DNA of 35,915 nt from Xanthobacteraceae bacterium (lineage in GTDB: Bacteria; Pseudomonadota; Alphaproteobacteria; Rhizobiales; Xanthobacteraceae). Below are positions 16,707 to 27,416 of the stretch, piece by piece (within the stretch, counting starts at the first letter, position 1; each line of letters begins with the position of its first letter). The stretch is from positions 1 through 35,915 of the forward strand of contig JASHOX010000017.1 of NCBI GenBank assembly GCA_030038415.1. The letters run 5' to 3'. Below the pieces are notes generated by a model, which saw nothing but the letters and a program-made list of their open reading frames with translations, had not been told where the DNA came from and searched no databases. The translations under genes and the position numbers were made by a program.

Positions 16707-17837
16707 GTGACGTTGACTTTCGCCCCTTCCGATCAGGGTATTTTGCCCGACCGCATGGTCGCGGCGCTGGCCGAGGCCGGCAGCATTCGCGCGCATTATC
16801 CGTTCGCGCCCGGCCAAATCCAGCCGGCCAGCCTCGACCTGCGGCTCGGCGCCATCGCCTACCGCGTGCGCGCGAGCTTCCTGCCAGGTCCCGGCACCAC
16901 CGTCGCCGACCGGCTCATTGAACTGAAGCTGCACGAATTCTCGCTCACCGGCGGCGCGGTCTTGGAAACTGGATGCGTCTATATCGTGCCGCTGATCGAG
17001 CGGCTCGCTTTGCCCGCGGATATTGCAGGCGCCACCAATCCAAAAAGCTCGACCGGCCGGCTTGACGTCTTCACCCGCGTGATCGCCGACGAGACGCGCG
17101 GCTTCGATCGCATCCAGGCCGGCTACAACGGCCCACTTTATGCCGAGATCAGTCCGAAGACGTTTCCGATTCTGGTGCGCGAGGGTACGCGGCTGTCGCA
17201 ACTGCGCTTGCGCCACGGCAACGCCGCGCTCGGCGCCGAGGATTTGCGTGCGCTGCATGCGCGCGAGCGGCTGGTCGATCGCGCCGAAGCGGTCATGGGG
17301 GATGGCGTCGCGGTCAGTATCGATCTATCGGGTACCGGCGTCCTGCGCGATAGTCCGGCGAGCGCCAACGGCATCGTCGGCTATCGCGCCAAGCGGCACA
17401 CCGCTGTCATCGAGGTCGAGCGGCGCGCCGCCTACGAGGTCGCCGATTTCTGGGAGCCGATCGCAGCGCGCGTCGATAGGAGCCTGATCCTCGACCCCGA
17501 CGAATTTTACATTCTGGCCTCGACCGAGGCGGTGCAGGTGCCGCCCGATTATGCCGCGGAGATGGTGCCGTTCGATCCCCTGGTCGGAGAATTCCGCGTG
17601 CACTATGCCGGCTTCTTCGACCCCGGCTTCGGCTATGCCGGCGCCGGCGGCTTGGGCTCGCGCGCCGTGCTCGAAGTGCGCTCGCGCGAAGTGCCGTTCA
17701 TCCTCGAGCACGGCCAGATCGTCGGCCGGCTGGTCTACGAGAAGATGCTGGCGCGGCCCGACCAGCTTTACGGCACTGACATCGGTTCGAACTATCAGGC
17801 GCAGGGCCTCAAATTGTCCAAACACTTTCGCGGCTGA
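16707..17837 (+). CDS. dcd: 2'-deoxycytidine 5'-triphosphate deaminase, two-domain type
   Basis: Deaminates dCTP to dUTP for thymidylate synthesis. The 376-residue protein is about twice the length of the E. coli enzyme and fits the alphaproteobacterial form with two Dcd/dUTPase-like domains. The N-terminal half has GQIQPASLDLRLGA and PKSSTGRLDVFTRVI, the second carrying the conserved SS-GR active-site stretch. The C-terminal half repeats the pattern loosely with EVRSREVPFILEHGQIVGRLVYEKM. I use the GTG at 16707; no ATG is available before the conserved region, and no strong Shine-Dalgarno is seen. It is divergent from metZ; the two genes share a 220-base control region. Confidence 0.9.
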   Translation: MTLTFAPSDQGILPDRMVAALAEAGSIRAHYPFAPGQIQPASLDLRLGAIAYRVRASFLPGPGTTVADRLIELKLHEFSLTGGAVLETGCVYIVPLIERLALPADIAGATNPKSSTGRLDVFTRVIADETRGFDRIQAGYNGPLYAEISPKTFPILVREGTRLSQLRLRHGNAALGAEDLRALHARERLVDRAEAVMGDGVAVSIDLSGTGVLRDSPASANGIVGYRAKRHTAVIEVERRAAYEVADFWEPIAARVDRSLILDPDEFYILASTEAVQVPPDYAAEMVPFDPLVGEFRVHYAGFFDPGFGYAGAGGLGSRAVLEVRSREVPFILEHGQIVGRLVYEKMLARPDQLYGTDIGSNYQAQGLKLSKHFRG

Positions 17838-18060
17838 GCCGCGGGCATAAGCCCAAGGTAGCCTACTGCCGTGCGATCGAAGGCGGGGTCGGACGTGAGG
17901 CGATTGCGCGCTGGTGTCGGCAGTCGAGTCGGGTCTGCGACGCGCCTGCGGATTCACAGCGCCGTCCACTGTGCAAAATACTTGTGGCATTTTGGCCGGA
18001 ACGGCGTTCTTCTGTGCAGGGGGAACGCGAGGGCACAGCCGGGAATTCGAGGTTGGCGCA

Positions 18061-18651
18061 ATGACGCGGGCACTCCTGGCTGGCTTGGCCGTGCTGACTT
18101 TTGCGGCCGTAGGGGCGGCTGTCGCGCCCAGCGTCAGACCTGCCTTGGTCAGACTTGCCTTAGTCAGACCTGCCTTGGCCCAGTCCGGATACGACCGGCC
18201 CGGCGGCGATTACGCCAGCGCGCCGGTACCGAGCGGCGATCCGGCTGTGTGTGCCAGCCGTTGCGAGCATGAAAAGAACTGCCGCGCCTGGAGCTTTTCC
18301 TATCCGTCGCCGTCGGGCGCCCCGGCTATGTGCTTTCTCAAGCGCGAGGTAGTGCCGCGGACGCAATCGGACTGCTGCGTATCGGGCGTTCGCGGCGCCG
18401 GCGTGATCGAGCCGCGCGCGGGCGCCATCGAATATTCGATCGATCGCTATGGCGGCGATTACAAGTCGTTCGAGACGCCGCCGGATGCTAAAGGCCAAGC
18501 TTGCGCCAGCGCCTGCCAAGCCGAGAAGCGCTGCCGGGCGTGGACCTATCGCCGGCCCGGTTACGGCTCGCCTGCCGCGCACTGCTATCTCAAAGAGACA
18601 ATCAAGCCGCCGCGCCGCCGGCCATGCTGCATTTCCGGCGTGGTGCGCTAG
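18061..18651 (+). CDS. Secreted protein with two PAN/Apple-like domains
   Basis: A 196-residue exported protein. I chose the ATG at 18061, which has GAGG upstream; the frame is open for 49 more codons but with no signal or similarity. The hydrophobic signal core is at about 4-22. It is followed by a pentapeptide repeat (RPALV, RLALV, RPALA) before a plausible ALA-QS cleavage site. Two tandem PAN domains follow (about 41-105 and 120-195). Each has DRxGGDY, then CASxC, EKxCRAW, C(F/Y)LK and CC(V/I)SGV, six cysteines per unit, almost certainly disulphide-bonded. PAN domains bind protein or carbohydrate. No partner gene is adjacent, and the function is unknown. Confidence 0.85.
   Translation: MTRALLAGLAVLTFAAVGAAVAPSVRPALVRLALVRPALAQSGYDRPGGDYASAPVPSGDPAVCASRCEHEKNCRAWSFSYPSPSGAPAMCFLKREVVPRTQSDCCVSGVRGAGVIEPRAGAIEYSIDRYGGDYKSFETPPDAKGQACASACQAEKRCRAWTYRRPGYGSPAAHCYLKETIKPPRRRPCCISGVVR
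18134..18178 (+). repeat. 15-bp tandem repeat, three copies, in the signal-peptide region of the PAN protein
   Basis: TCAGACCTGCCTTGG is present at 18134-18148 and 18164-18178, with a middle copy at 18149-18163 that differs at two bases. Being a multiple of three, it expands the protein by five residues per unit without breaking the frame. Confidence 0.88.
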
Positions 18652-18681
18652 CGCGCCGAGCGTCGGCGCGATCCGACGACC

Positions 18682-19422
18682 TTACCGAACCGCGGTGAAA
18701 AACCGCGACAGCCGCAAATCCGACGGCCAGTCCCATACCGGACGGTTTTTGGCGGCGGCCATGTCCCATGAGCCGACCAGCGCGTCGACGCGCCCGACCA
18801 GGTCGGAGACCGGCAACAGTCCGACGCCGCCGGCGTCGACGGGCACCCTGCTGTCGGCGGAATCGTCGCGATTGTCGCCCATGACGAACAGGTGATTCGG
18901 CGGCACGGTGACCTCCGGCATATTGTCGAGCATGCCGAACACCTGCTCCTTGAAGATGGTGTGCTGGCGGCCGCCGGGCAGTGTTTCAATAAAGCGCGAC
19001 ACCGGCTGGCGCGTGCCGGTCTCGTCTTCGGCAAAGCCCATGCCGTCGGCCTGCAGTCCGACCGGCGCGCCGTTGATCCACAGCCGTCCGTTTTTCATGG
19101 CAATGCGGTCGCCGGGCAGCCCGACGACGCGCTTGACCCAGATTTGCGAGCGGTTGCCGGGCCAGCGGAACACGATGATGTCGCCGCGCTGCGGCAGCGC
19201 GCCGAGGATGCGCTCCGTATTGGGCAGCGTGATGAAGATCGGCAGCGAGGCGGAGCTGTAGCCGTAGGGATATTTCGTCGCCAAGAGCTCGTCGCCGATT
19301 TGCAGCGTCGGCTCCATCGAGCCGGACGGCACATAATACGGCTCGGCGATGGCCGTCTTGCCGGCAATGACGATCAGCACGATGAGCGCGACGTCGAAAA
19401 CGCTCTTGATCCAGCCTTTCAT
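18682..19422 (-). CDS. lepB: Signal peptidase I LepB
   Basis: Membrane protease that removes Sec and Tat signal peptides on the periplasmic side. The 246-residue protein has one N-terminal anchor (about 8-26). The catalytic serine is S35 in VPSGSMEPTL, and the general-base lysine is K97 in WVKRVVGLPGD. Box E is GDNRDDSADSR (182-192), so the Ser-Lys dyad is intact. It lies 59 bases downstream of tldD on the same strand, and that gap holds a 17-bp tandem repeat. In many relatives lepB neighbours rnc and acpS; here it does not, and there may be another copy elsewhere. Confidence 0.94.
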   Translation of the reverse strand: MKGWIKSVFDVALIVLIVIAGKTAIAEPYYVPSGSMEPTLQIGDELLATKYPYGYSSASLPIFITLPNTERILGALPQRGDIIVFRWPGNRSQIWVKRVVGLPGDRIAMKNGRLWINGAPVGLQADGMGFAEDETGTRQPVSRFIETLPGGRQHTIFKEQVFGMLDNMPEVTVPPNHLFVMGDNRDDSADSRVPVDAGGVGLLPVSDLVGRVDALVGSWDMAAAKNRPVWDWPSDLRLSRFFTAVR

Positions 19423-19443
19423 TCCACGAAGTCTCCGCGCAGC

Positions 19444-19477
19444 GTCGCGCCTCGGTAAATGTCGCGCCCCGATAAAT
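19444..19477. repeat. 17-bp direct tandem repeat between tldD and lepB
   Basis: Units 19444-19460 and 19461-19477 match at 15 of 17 positions (GTCGCGCCTCGGTAAAT and GTCGCGCCCCGATAAAT). The spacer is zero. It lies just upstream of lepB on the minus strand. Confidence 0.85.
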
Positions 19478-19481
19478 CCGG

Positions 19482-20906
19482 TCAGCCGCCGGTGCCGCCG
19501 ACGGTGATGCGGTCGATGCGCAGCGTCGGCTGGCCGACACCGACCGGGACGCCCTGGCCGTTCTTGCCGCAGGTGCCGATGCCGTGATCGAGCGCCAGAT
19601 CGTTGCCGACCATGGAGACGCGATGCAAGTCGGTCGGCCCGTTGCCGATCAGCATGGCGCCCTTGATCGGCGCGCCGACTTTGCCGTTCTCAATGCGGTA
19701 GGCCTCGGTGCACTGAAACACATATTTGCCGGACGTGATGTCGACCTGGCCGCCGCCGAAATAGCTGGCGTAGACCCCGTTCTTCACCGAGGCGATGATC
19801 TCACCGGGATCGCGAGAGCCTGCGAGCATGTAGGTGTTGGTCATGCGCGGCATCGGCACATGGGCAAAGCTCTCGCGCCGGCCGTTGCCAGTGGGTTGCA
19901 TGCCCATCAGCCGCGCATTCTGCCGGTCCTGCATGTAGCCGACGAGAATGCCGTCCTCGATCAGCACGGTGCGGTTGGTCGGCGTGCCTTCGTCGTCGAT
20001 CGACAGCGAGCCGCGGCGGGCCGCCATGGTGCCGTCGTCGACCACGGTGACGCCCTTGGCCGCGACCTGTTGCCCCATCAAACCGGCAAAGGCAGAAGTC
20101 TTCTTGCGGTTGAAATCGCCTTCGAGCCCGTGACCGACCGCTTCGTGCAGCATGACGCCCGGCCAGCCCGGCCCGAGCACGACATCCATCTCGCCTGCCG
20201 GTGCCGGCACCGCTTCGAGATTGACTAAAGCCTGGCGGATCGCGTTGTCGACCGCGCCTTGCCAGGCATTGGTGGCGAGGAAGCGTTCGTAGCCCTCGCG
20301 GCCGCCGTAACCGTCGCTACCGGTCTCCTGGCGATTGCCGTCGCCGACCACGACCGAGACGCTGACGCGCACCAGTGGCCGCACGTCGCGATAGGTCTCG
20401 CCGTCGGCGCGCAAAATCTCGACCGCCTGCCAGGTCGCCGCGATGCTTGCCGTCAGCTGTCGCACCCGCGGATCCTTGGCGCGGGCATAGGCATCGATGG
20501 TCTGCAAAAGCTGCGCTTTGGCTTCGAAGGACGGTGCGGCGAGCGGACTTTCATCGCCGTAGAGCTTCACATTGGTTCGCACCGGCGGTTCGGCGTACTG
20601 ACCAGAATAGCCGCCTTTGACGGCGCGTACTGCGTCCGCCGCGCGCTCGATTGCGGCCTCCGAGACATCGGAGGCATGCGCATAGCCGACCGCCTCGTCC
20701 TTCACTGCGCGCAGGCCAAAGCCTTGCGAGGTGTCATAAGTCGCCTGTTTCAGCCGGCCGTTGTCGAAAGCCAGCGCCTCGCTTTGCCGGTATTCGAGAA
20801 AAAGCTCCCCGTCGTCGGCGCCGTCGAGGCCGCGGGATATGATCTTGGCAAGCCGCAGGCGGTCCAGCCCGGCGCGGTCGACGATTGAGATGGGGCTATT
20901 AGACAT
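19482..20906 (-). CDS. tldD: Metalloprotease TldD
   Basis: Large subunit of the TldD/TldE (PmbA) metalloprotease, which degrades unfolded peptides and processes some ribosomally made peptides in other bacteria. The 474-residue protein has the zinc motif HEAVGH (254-259) in VMLHEAVGHGLEGDF. It closes with the conserved C-terminal glycine-rich segment (CGKNGQGVPVGVGQPTLRI, about 446-464). AGGAA precedes the ATG at 20906. The partner gene pmbA is not in the window, which is usual, since the two are commonly unlinked. Confidence 0.95.
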   Translation of the reverse strand: MSNSPISIVDRAGLDRLRLAKIISRGLDGADDGELFLEYRQSEALAFDNGRLKQATYDTSQGFGLRAVKDEAVGYAHASDVSEAAIERAADAVRAVKGGYSGQYAEPPVRTNVKLYGDESPLAAPSFEAKAQLLQTIDAYARAKDPRVRQLTASIAATWQAVEILRADGETYRDVRPLVRVSVSVVVGDGNRQETGSDGYGGREGYERFLATNAWQGAVDNAIRQALVNLEAVPAPAGEMDVVLGPGWPGVMLHEAVGHGLEGDFNRKKTSAFAGLMGQQVAAKGVTVVDDGTMAARRGSLSIDDEGTPTNRTVLIEDGILVGYMQDRQNARLMGMQPTGNGRRESFAHVPMPRMTNTYMLAGSRDPGEIIASVKNGVYASYFGGGQVDITSGKYVFQCTEAYRIENGKVGAPIKGAMLIGNGPTDLHRVSMVGNDLALDHGIGTCGKNGQGVPVGVGQPTLRIDRITVGGTGG

Positions 20907-21235
20907 AGGATTTCCTGCAGAGTGAATTCCGCACCCTACATAATCGCTTCATCCGCAGACGGCGAGGGGCGGCATCGGCCGCGTCCCGGGCAGGCTGTCG
21001 CGGGCGCCATGAGTCGGCTCAATTCTCAAAGCGCGGTCGGAGCGTTTGAGTGAGGCGAGAAGCACCTGTCGGCGCTCAATCCAAATGCGTGTATTGCGGC
21101 TGCGGCAGAAAGAACGCGACGTAACCGCTGCGCGCGCGTGTCACCAAACCGTCACGCACGGCTCACTGATACGAACGGCGGATACCCCGACGCCCCCCGG
21201 GATATTCCCGCGCTGACGAAATTTTCAGGAGAGAT
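20907..21235. other. Intergenic region between tldD and the small secreted protein gene
   Basis: A 329-base region containing the divergent start regions of tldD (minus) and the small protein gene (plus). I see AGGAA before tldD on the minus strand and AGGAGAG (21227-21233) on the plus strand. I do not see a clear -35/-10 pair for either gene, nor any RNA gene or repeat. Confidence 0.45.
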
Positions 21236-21321
21236 TTGTCGCCACGAGCTGTTGCGCGCCCGCAACCATCGCGCGCTGCGATTCCGCTAGCGTGGGCGCG
21301 CAGAATCCGGTTTAGCGCGCG

Positions 21322-21630
21322 TTGCGGCTTAGGCGCGGCGATAGCTGGGCGCTCCTGCTGCCGGCCTCGGCGCAACAGCAGCCGAGCCAATGGGGCCAGA
21401 TGCCGCGCATGCAGCTCGAACGCCAGTTTGCCGGCCCGCTGCAGGACACCATCGTCCAGCGCTGGTGCGATCCGGTCGACGGCACGGTGTGTTACATTTA
21501 TCTGCCGATCACCGCCGCCCGCTCGGCGCCGACGGCGAACGGCTATGTCGAATACGGCGCCAACACCATCGGCTCCATCAGTTGCCTCGAGTCTGCCGCC
21601 GCGCCGAAGCCCGCTACGCCTCACCACTGA
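21322..21630 (+). CDS. Small conserved secreted protein, apparent frameshift in its signal peptide
   Basis: The open frame from TTG 21322 gives 102 residues. The body reads QMPRMQLERQFAGPLQDTIV, then RWCDPVDGTVCYIYLPI and NTIGSISC, a pattern I associate with small exported Hyphomicrobiales proteins of unknown function. The N-terminus is faulty: a TAG lies in frame at 21313-21315 and no Shine-Dalgarno precedes the TTG. A strong AGGAGAG (21227-21233) instead precedes a TTG at 21236 in another frame. That frame read to about 21346 and joined to this one gives AAIAGALLLPASAQ, a good signal-peptide end. This needs one extra G in the run at 21347-21349. The intact gene was therefore probably 21236-21630. 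The three cysteines suggest a disulphide. Confidence 0.55.
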   Translation: MRLRRGDSWALLLPASAQQQPSQWGQMPRMQLERQFAGPLQDTIVQRWCDPVDGTVCYIYLPITAARSAPTANGYVEYGANTIGSISCLESAAAPKPATPHH

Positions 21631-21656
21631 AAGCGCACGCGCGCTGAAGGTAGCTC

Positions 21657-22652
21657 TCAGTCCCGCTTCGCAATCCCGGCCTTGGCGATGACGTCGCCCC
21701 ATTTGGCGATATCGGCCTTCATCCGCGCCGTCATTTCTTCCGGCGTGCTGGCGCGCATTTCCATGCCGACCGCTTGCGCCTTGGCCTGGATGTCGGAATC
21801 CGGAATGACCGCTTTCATCGCGGCGTTGAGCGTATCGATGACGGGTTTCGGCGTCTTGGCGGGCACGGAAAGCCCGTTCCAGCTCGCGACATCGTAATCC
21901 TTGATGCCACTTTCCATGACGGTCGGGACATTCGGCAGATAGGCCGTGCGCTTTGCTCCAGTCGAGGCCAACACAACCATCTTGTCGCTGTCAAGGAAAC
22001 CACGGACCGCGGCGTAAAATTCAAAAGAGACATCGACATCGCCGCGCATCACCGCATTGGCCATGTCGGACGAGGTGCGAAACGTCACGATCGTCGCTTT
22101 GATGCCGGTCGTACCGTCGAACAACAGCGCGGCGAGATTCTGTGTGCTGCCGGGCGTAATGGTGCCGATGTTCAGCTTGCCGGGATTGGCTTGCGCCGCC
22201 TCGATCAGATCGCCGACCGAGTGCAGCGGCGACCCGGCGCGCGTTACGATAAGGAGATCGAAAAAGGCTGCGGTCGAGACCGAGGTGAAGTCAGTCAGGA
22301 CGTCAAACGGCAGTGATTTGAACAAAGCGCTGGCGATCGCTGTATTGTTGCCGGTCATCAGCAGCGTGTAGCCGTCGGGCGCGGCGTCGGCTTCGGCTTT
22401 GGCGGCGATGATGCCGGCGGCGCCGGGCCTGTTTTCGATGACGAATTGCTGCTCGAGGCGGGCTGACAGCTTGTCGCCGAGGAGCCGCATGCCGACGTCG
22501 GCGACCCCGCCGGGCCCATAGGGCACGATCAGCGCAACAGGGTGATCGGGATAATGACTTTGCGCCAGGCTCGGTATCGCGGTCAGCGCGGCGACGGCGG
22601 CTGCCGACAGCGCGAAGCTCACAGCAGCAAGCCTGCGACCGATCGTGCTCAT
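21657..22652 (-). CDS. Bug/TctC-family periplasmic substrate-binding protein
   Basis: Exported solute-binding protein of the tripartite tricarboxylate transporter family, 331 residues. The signal peptide spans about 1-30 (cleavage SLAQS). Family hallmarks follow: YPDHPVALIVPYGPGGVADV, VIENRPGAAGIIA, PDGYTLLMTGNNTAIA and, in the last third, NGLSVPAKTPKPVIDTLN. Such proteins bind carboxylates or aromatic acids, but the ligand cannot be read from sequence. GGAGGGG precedes the ATG at 22652. No TctA or TctB membrane genes are nearby, so this is an orphan Bug protein, as is common for the family. Confidence 0.92.
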   Translation of the reverse strand: MSTIGRRLAAVSFALSAAAVAALTAIPSLAQSHYPDHPVALIVPYGPGGVADVGMRLLGDKLSARLEQQFVIENRPGAAGIIAAKAEADAAPDGYTLLMTGNNTAIASALFKSLPFDVLTDFTSVSTAAFFDLLIVTRAGSPLHSVGDLIEAAQANPGKLNIGTITPGSTQNLAALLFDGTTGIKATIVTFRTSSDMANAVMRGDVDVSFEFYAAVRGFLDSDKMVVLASTGAKRTAYLPNVPTVMESGIKDYDVASWNGLSVPAKTPKPVIDTLNAAMKAVIPDSDIQAKAQAVGMEMRASTPEEMTARMKADIAKWGDVIAKAGIAKRD

Positions 22653-22723
22653 GCGCTTCCCCTCCCGTTTCTTGGCCGGGAAGGTACGCCTTGGCGTCGA
22701 CGCGTCAATTGTCTGCAGCTGCG

Positions 22724-23278
22724 CTATGGCAGCGCGTCGTAACCTTCGCCGAAGCCTTTGAGGCTCATCGGGAAGCCGATGCCTTCCTCGGGCGTCTGAA
22801 AGATGATGAAGGTCGAGGTTTTGCCGTTGCGCAATTTATTGATCAGGTTGTCATCCATGACGACCTCGGCGACGCAGCCGTTAGGCAGGCAGCGAACGAA
22901 GCCAGCGCGGCCAACGTCCTCGTTGTCGATCTTCAGCCCGAGCCCGGACGGCAGCAGCACGCCGAGCGGCGCGACCACGCGCATCAGACGGCTCTTCTGG
23001 TCGGAGGTCTTCAGCACGATGACGGTCAGTCCGACATTAGGCCGGTCCTCCGCCGTCACGCTCTGCATCAGCGCGCATTGCTGGGTCTGGGCGCCGGGTG
23101 GCGTATCGCACCGGATCTGCCAGTCGCCATGGACTGATTGGACTGCGCCTTGGGCCAAAGCTCGACCCACCAAGACTTGACCGCCGAAGGCCGCTACAAC
23201 CAGGAAGCAAGCGATGCCGGCGGCGGCGGAGACGAATGGCCGCATCCGCCATCCGCCGTCGAAATTGGCCATGATCAT
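22724..23278 (-). CDS. Invasion-associated locus B (IalB) family protein
   Basis: A 184-residue exported protein. A signal peptide or anchor at about 12-43 ends near RALAQG. The IalB-like domain follows with HGDWQIRCDTPPGAQTQQCAL, two cysteines, then RCLPNGCVAEV and a C-terminal FQTPEEGIGFPMSLKGF, all family hallmarks. The Bartonella member aids erythrocyte entry, but the family is widespread in free-living Hyphomicrobiales, so no virulence role should be read into it. I use the ATG at 23278; the ATG at 23272 has better spacing from AGGGG. The frame is open further upstream without similarity. Confidence 0.9.
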   Translation of the reverse strand: MIMANFDGGWRMRPFVSAAAGIACFLVVAAFGGQVLVGRALAQGAVQSVHGDWQIRCDTPPGAQTQQCALMQSVTAEDRPNVGLTVIVLKTSDQKSRLMRVVAPLGVLLPSGLGLKIDNEDVGRAGFVRCLPNGCVAEVVMDDNLINKLRNGKTSTFIIFQTPEEGIGFPMSLKGFGEGYDALP

Positions 23279-23748
23279 GTTCCCCTGACCAGCCGCAAAA
23301 AGCCGCCCCTCGCAGGCTTGCAAGCCGCGCCAACCCTGACGCGAATCACCCGCACCGGCCAGTCGGCCGCGCAAGGCTTGCGTACATGGCGAGCACGCAG
23401 TGTCAAGTTGATCCAAACCAAGCCATTATGGCTACGCCAAGGTGGCCGCGGCGCGCTTTGTGTCGCCGTGGCGGCGTCCGATTGCCGCTGTCCACGGTCC
23501 GGGAAAGCGCGGATGACGAGTGCATTGCAGCAGCCCGCGATTTGTGGTTTGGAGAAACCGGGATTCCCCTATCCCGCCGATGCCTGTCAAGGACTTGAGA
23601 GTCGTAGCGCAAGTCCCGCCGGAAGCAGGCGGCGCCATACCGTTGCGATCTGCGTGCAAGCGGACCTTTGCGCTCTTCGCGGACGGTAACTTGGGCCGCG
23701 GGCTTGGGCAGCGTCGGCCAAGATCAGAAACAGGGAGCTGAACGAGAC
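23279..23748. other. Divergent control region between ialB-like gene and coxB
   Basis: A 470-base stretch with no convincing gene. It contains a perfect palindrome GGCTTGCAAGCC (23315-23326). A related CGCAA-GGC-TTGCG inverted repeat (23370-23382) shares AGGCTTGC with it. An FNR/FixK-like site lies at 23408-23421. GGGAG lies upstream of the coxB ATG. No clear sigma-70 promoter was found. Short open frames exist here but show no protein-like features. Confidence 0.5.
23408..23421. promoter_or_regulatory. FNR/FixK-like site upstream of coxB
   Basis: TTGAT-CCAA-ACCAA matches TTGAT-N4-ATCAA at nine of ten defined bases. FixK/FNR proteins control respiratory oxidases in Hyphomicrobiales. It is about 330 bases before the coxB ATG and 130 bases before the ialB-like gene, so which gene it serves, if any, is open. 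Confidence 0.3.
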
Positions 23749-24603
23749 ATGAAAGTGCTCTCACGCCTGACCGCCATCGCGGTGATTGCCGGTGCTTTGC
23801 TGGCAAGCGCGGGGGCGGCATTTGCCGGCCTCGGCCACCCGTCGCCCTGGGAAATGGACCTGCAGGGTTCGGCCTCGCCGGTGATGGATGAGATCGCCGG
23901 GTTCCATTATTTCCTGCTCTGGGTCATTGGCGCGATCTCCGCCTTCGTCCTCGCTTTGCTCCTGATCATCATCGTGCGCTTCAATGCCCGGGCCAATCCG
24001 ACCCCGTCGCGCACCACCCACAACACGCCGATCGAAATCATCTGGACCATCGTTCCGGTGATCATCCTGGCGGTGATTGCGGTGCCGTCATTCCGGCTGC
24101 TGTTTGTCGAGCTCGACGTGCCGCATCCCGATCTGACCATCAAGGCGACCGGCAAGCAGTGGTTCTGGAGCTACGCCTATCCCGATAACGGCAATTTCGA
24201 ATTCGATTCGCTGATGGTCCAGACCAAAGACCTCAAGCCCGGCCAGCCGCGGCTGCTCACCGTCGACAACGAGATGGTCGTGCCGGTGAATAAGGTCGTG
24301 CATGTGCTGGTGACTGGCGCCGACGTCATCCACTCCTTCACCGTGCCGTCCTTCGGCATCCGCATCGACGCCATTCCCGGCCGCATGAACGAGACCTGGT
24401 TCAAGGCGACCACGACCGGCATGTTCTACGGTCAATGCTCGGAACTGTGCGGCAAGGACCATTCCTTCATGCCGATCGCGGTGCACGTGGTGGGCGAGAG
24501 CGATTTCAATGCCTGGGTCGCCCAGGCCAAGCAGAAGTTCTCCGCCGAGAATGGCGTGCCGCCGAATACGTTCGCGGCGGCGAGCGGGCCGTCGTCACAG
24601 TGA
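23749..24603 (+). CDS. coxB: Cytochrome c oxidase subunit II
   Basis: Accepts electrons from cytochrome c through the binuclear CuA centre of aa3 oxidase. The 284-residue protein has a signal peptide (1-26), two membrane spans (about 53-77 and 97-118) and a periplasmic cupredoxin domain. The CuA ligands are all present: H195 and the set C230, E232, C234, H238 and M241 in GQCSELCGKDHSFM. The aromatic KQWFWSYAYPD (136-146) is the electron-entry patch. The ATG at 23749 fits the signal peptide; upstream codons are open but unrelated. It is the first gene of the oxidase operon that runs to surf1. Confidence 0.97.
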   Translation: MKVLSRLTAIAVIAGALLASAGAAFAGLGHPSPWEMDLQGSASPVMDEIAGFHYFLLWVIGAISAFVLALLLIIIVRFNARANPTPSRTTHNTPIEIIWTIVPVIILAVIAVPSFRLLFVELDVPHPDLTIKATGKQWFWSYAYPDNGNFEFDSLMVQTKDLKPGQPRLLTVDNEMVVPVNKVVHVLVTGADVIHSFTVPSFGIRIDAIPGRMNETWFKATTTGMFYGQCSELCGKDHSFMPIAVHVVGESDFNAWVAQAKQKFSAENGVPPNTFAAASGPSSQ

Positions 24604-27181
<2,578 letters not shown>

Positions 27182-27185
<4 letters not shown>

Positions 27186-27406
27186 CAACGGTGAGTGATC
27201 CGGTGGACGACTTCACGAAGCGATTCATGGGCGAGCCTATGGGCGATCCCCCGCCGCAGCCCGGCGTGAGGCTGACCGAGCAGCAGCTGCGCGCGCGCCG
27301 CGCCCGTTCGATCGCTATCGCGCTGGCGCTCGGTGCCTTCGTCATCGTGATCTTTTTGGTGACGATCGTGCGGCTTGGCGGCAACGTGCTGACCCGGCCG
27401 ATGTAG
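27182..27406 (+). CDS. coxF: CoxF-like small membrane protein of the oxidase operon
   Basis: A 74-residue protein starting at the ATG that overlaps the ctaB stop (ATGA, 27182-27185). It has a hydrophilic N-terminal half and one membrane span (about 44-65, [20 protein letters not shown]), ending [12 protein letters not shown]. Its position between ctaB and ctaG is that of the short coxF gene of Bradyrhizobium-type oxidase operons. Its function is not established; an assembly or subunit-IV-like role is guessed from context only. Confidence 0.8.
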
Positions 27407-27416
27407 ATCGAGAGAT

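Noticed and set aside
21236..21691. A 151-residue protein read in the frame of TTG 21236
   Set aside because: Beyond about 21346 the translation is Arg/Ser/Pro-rich and unlike any protein, while another frame carries the conserved body; I treat the start of this frame as the displaced signal peptide instead.
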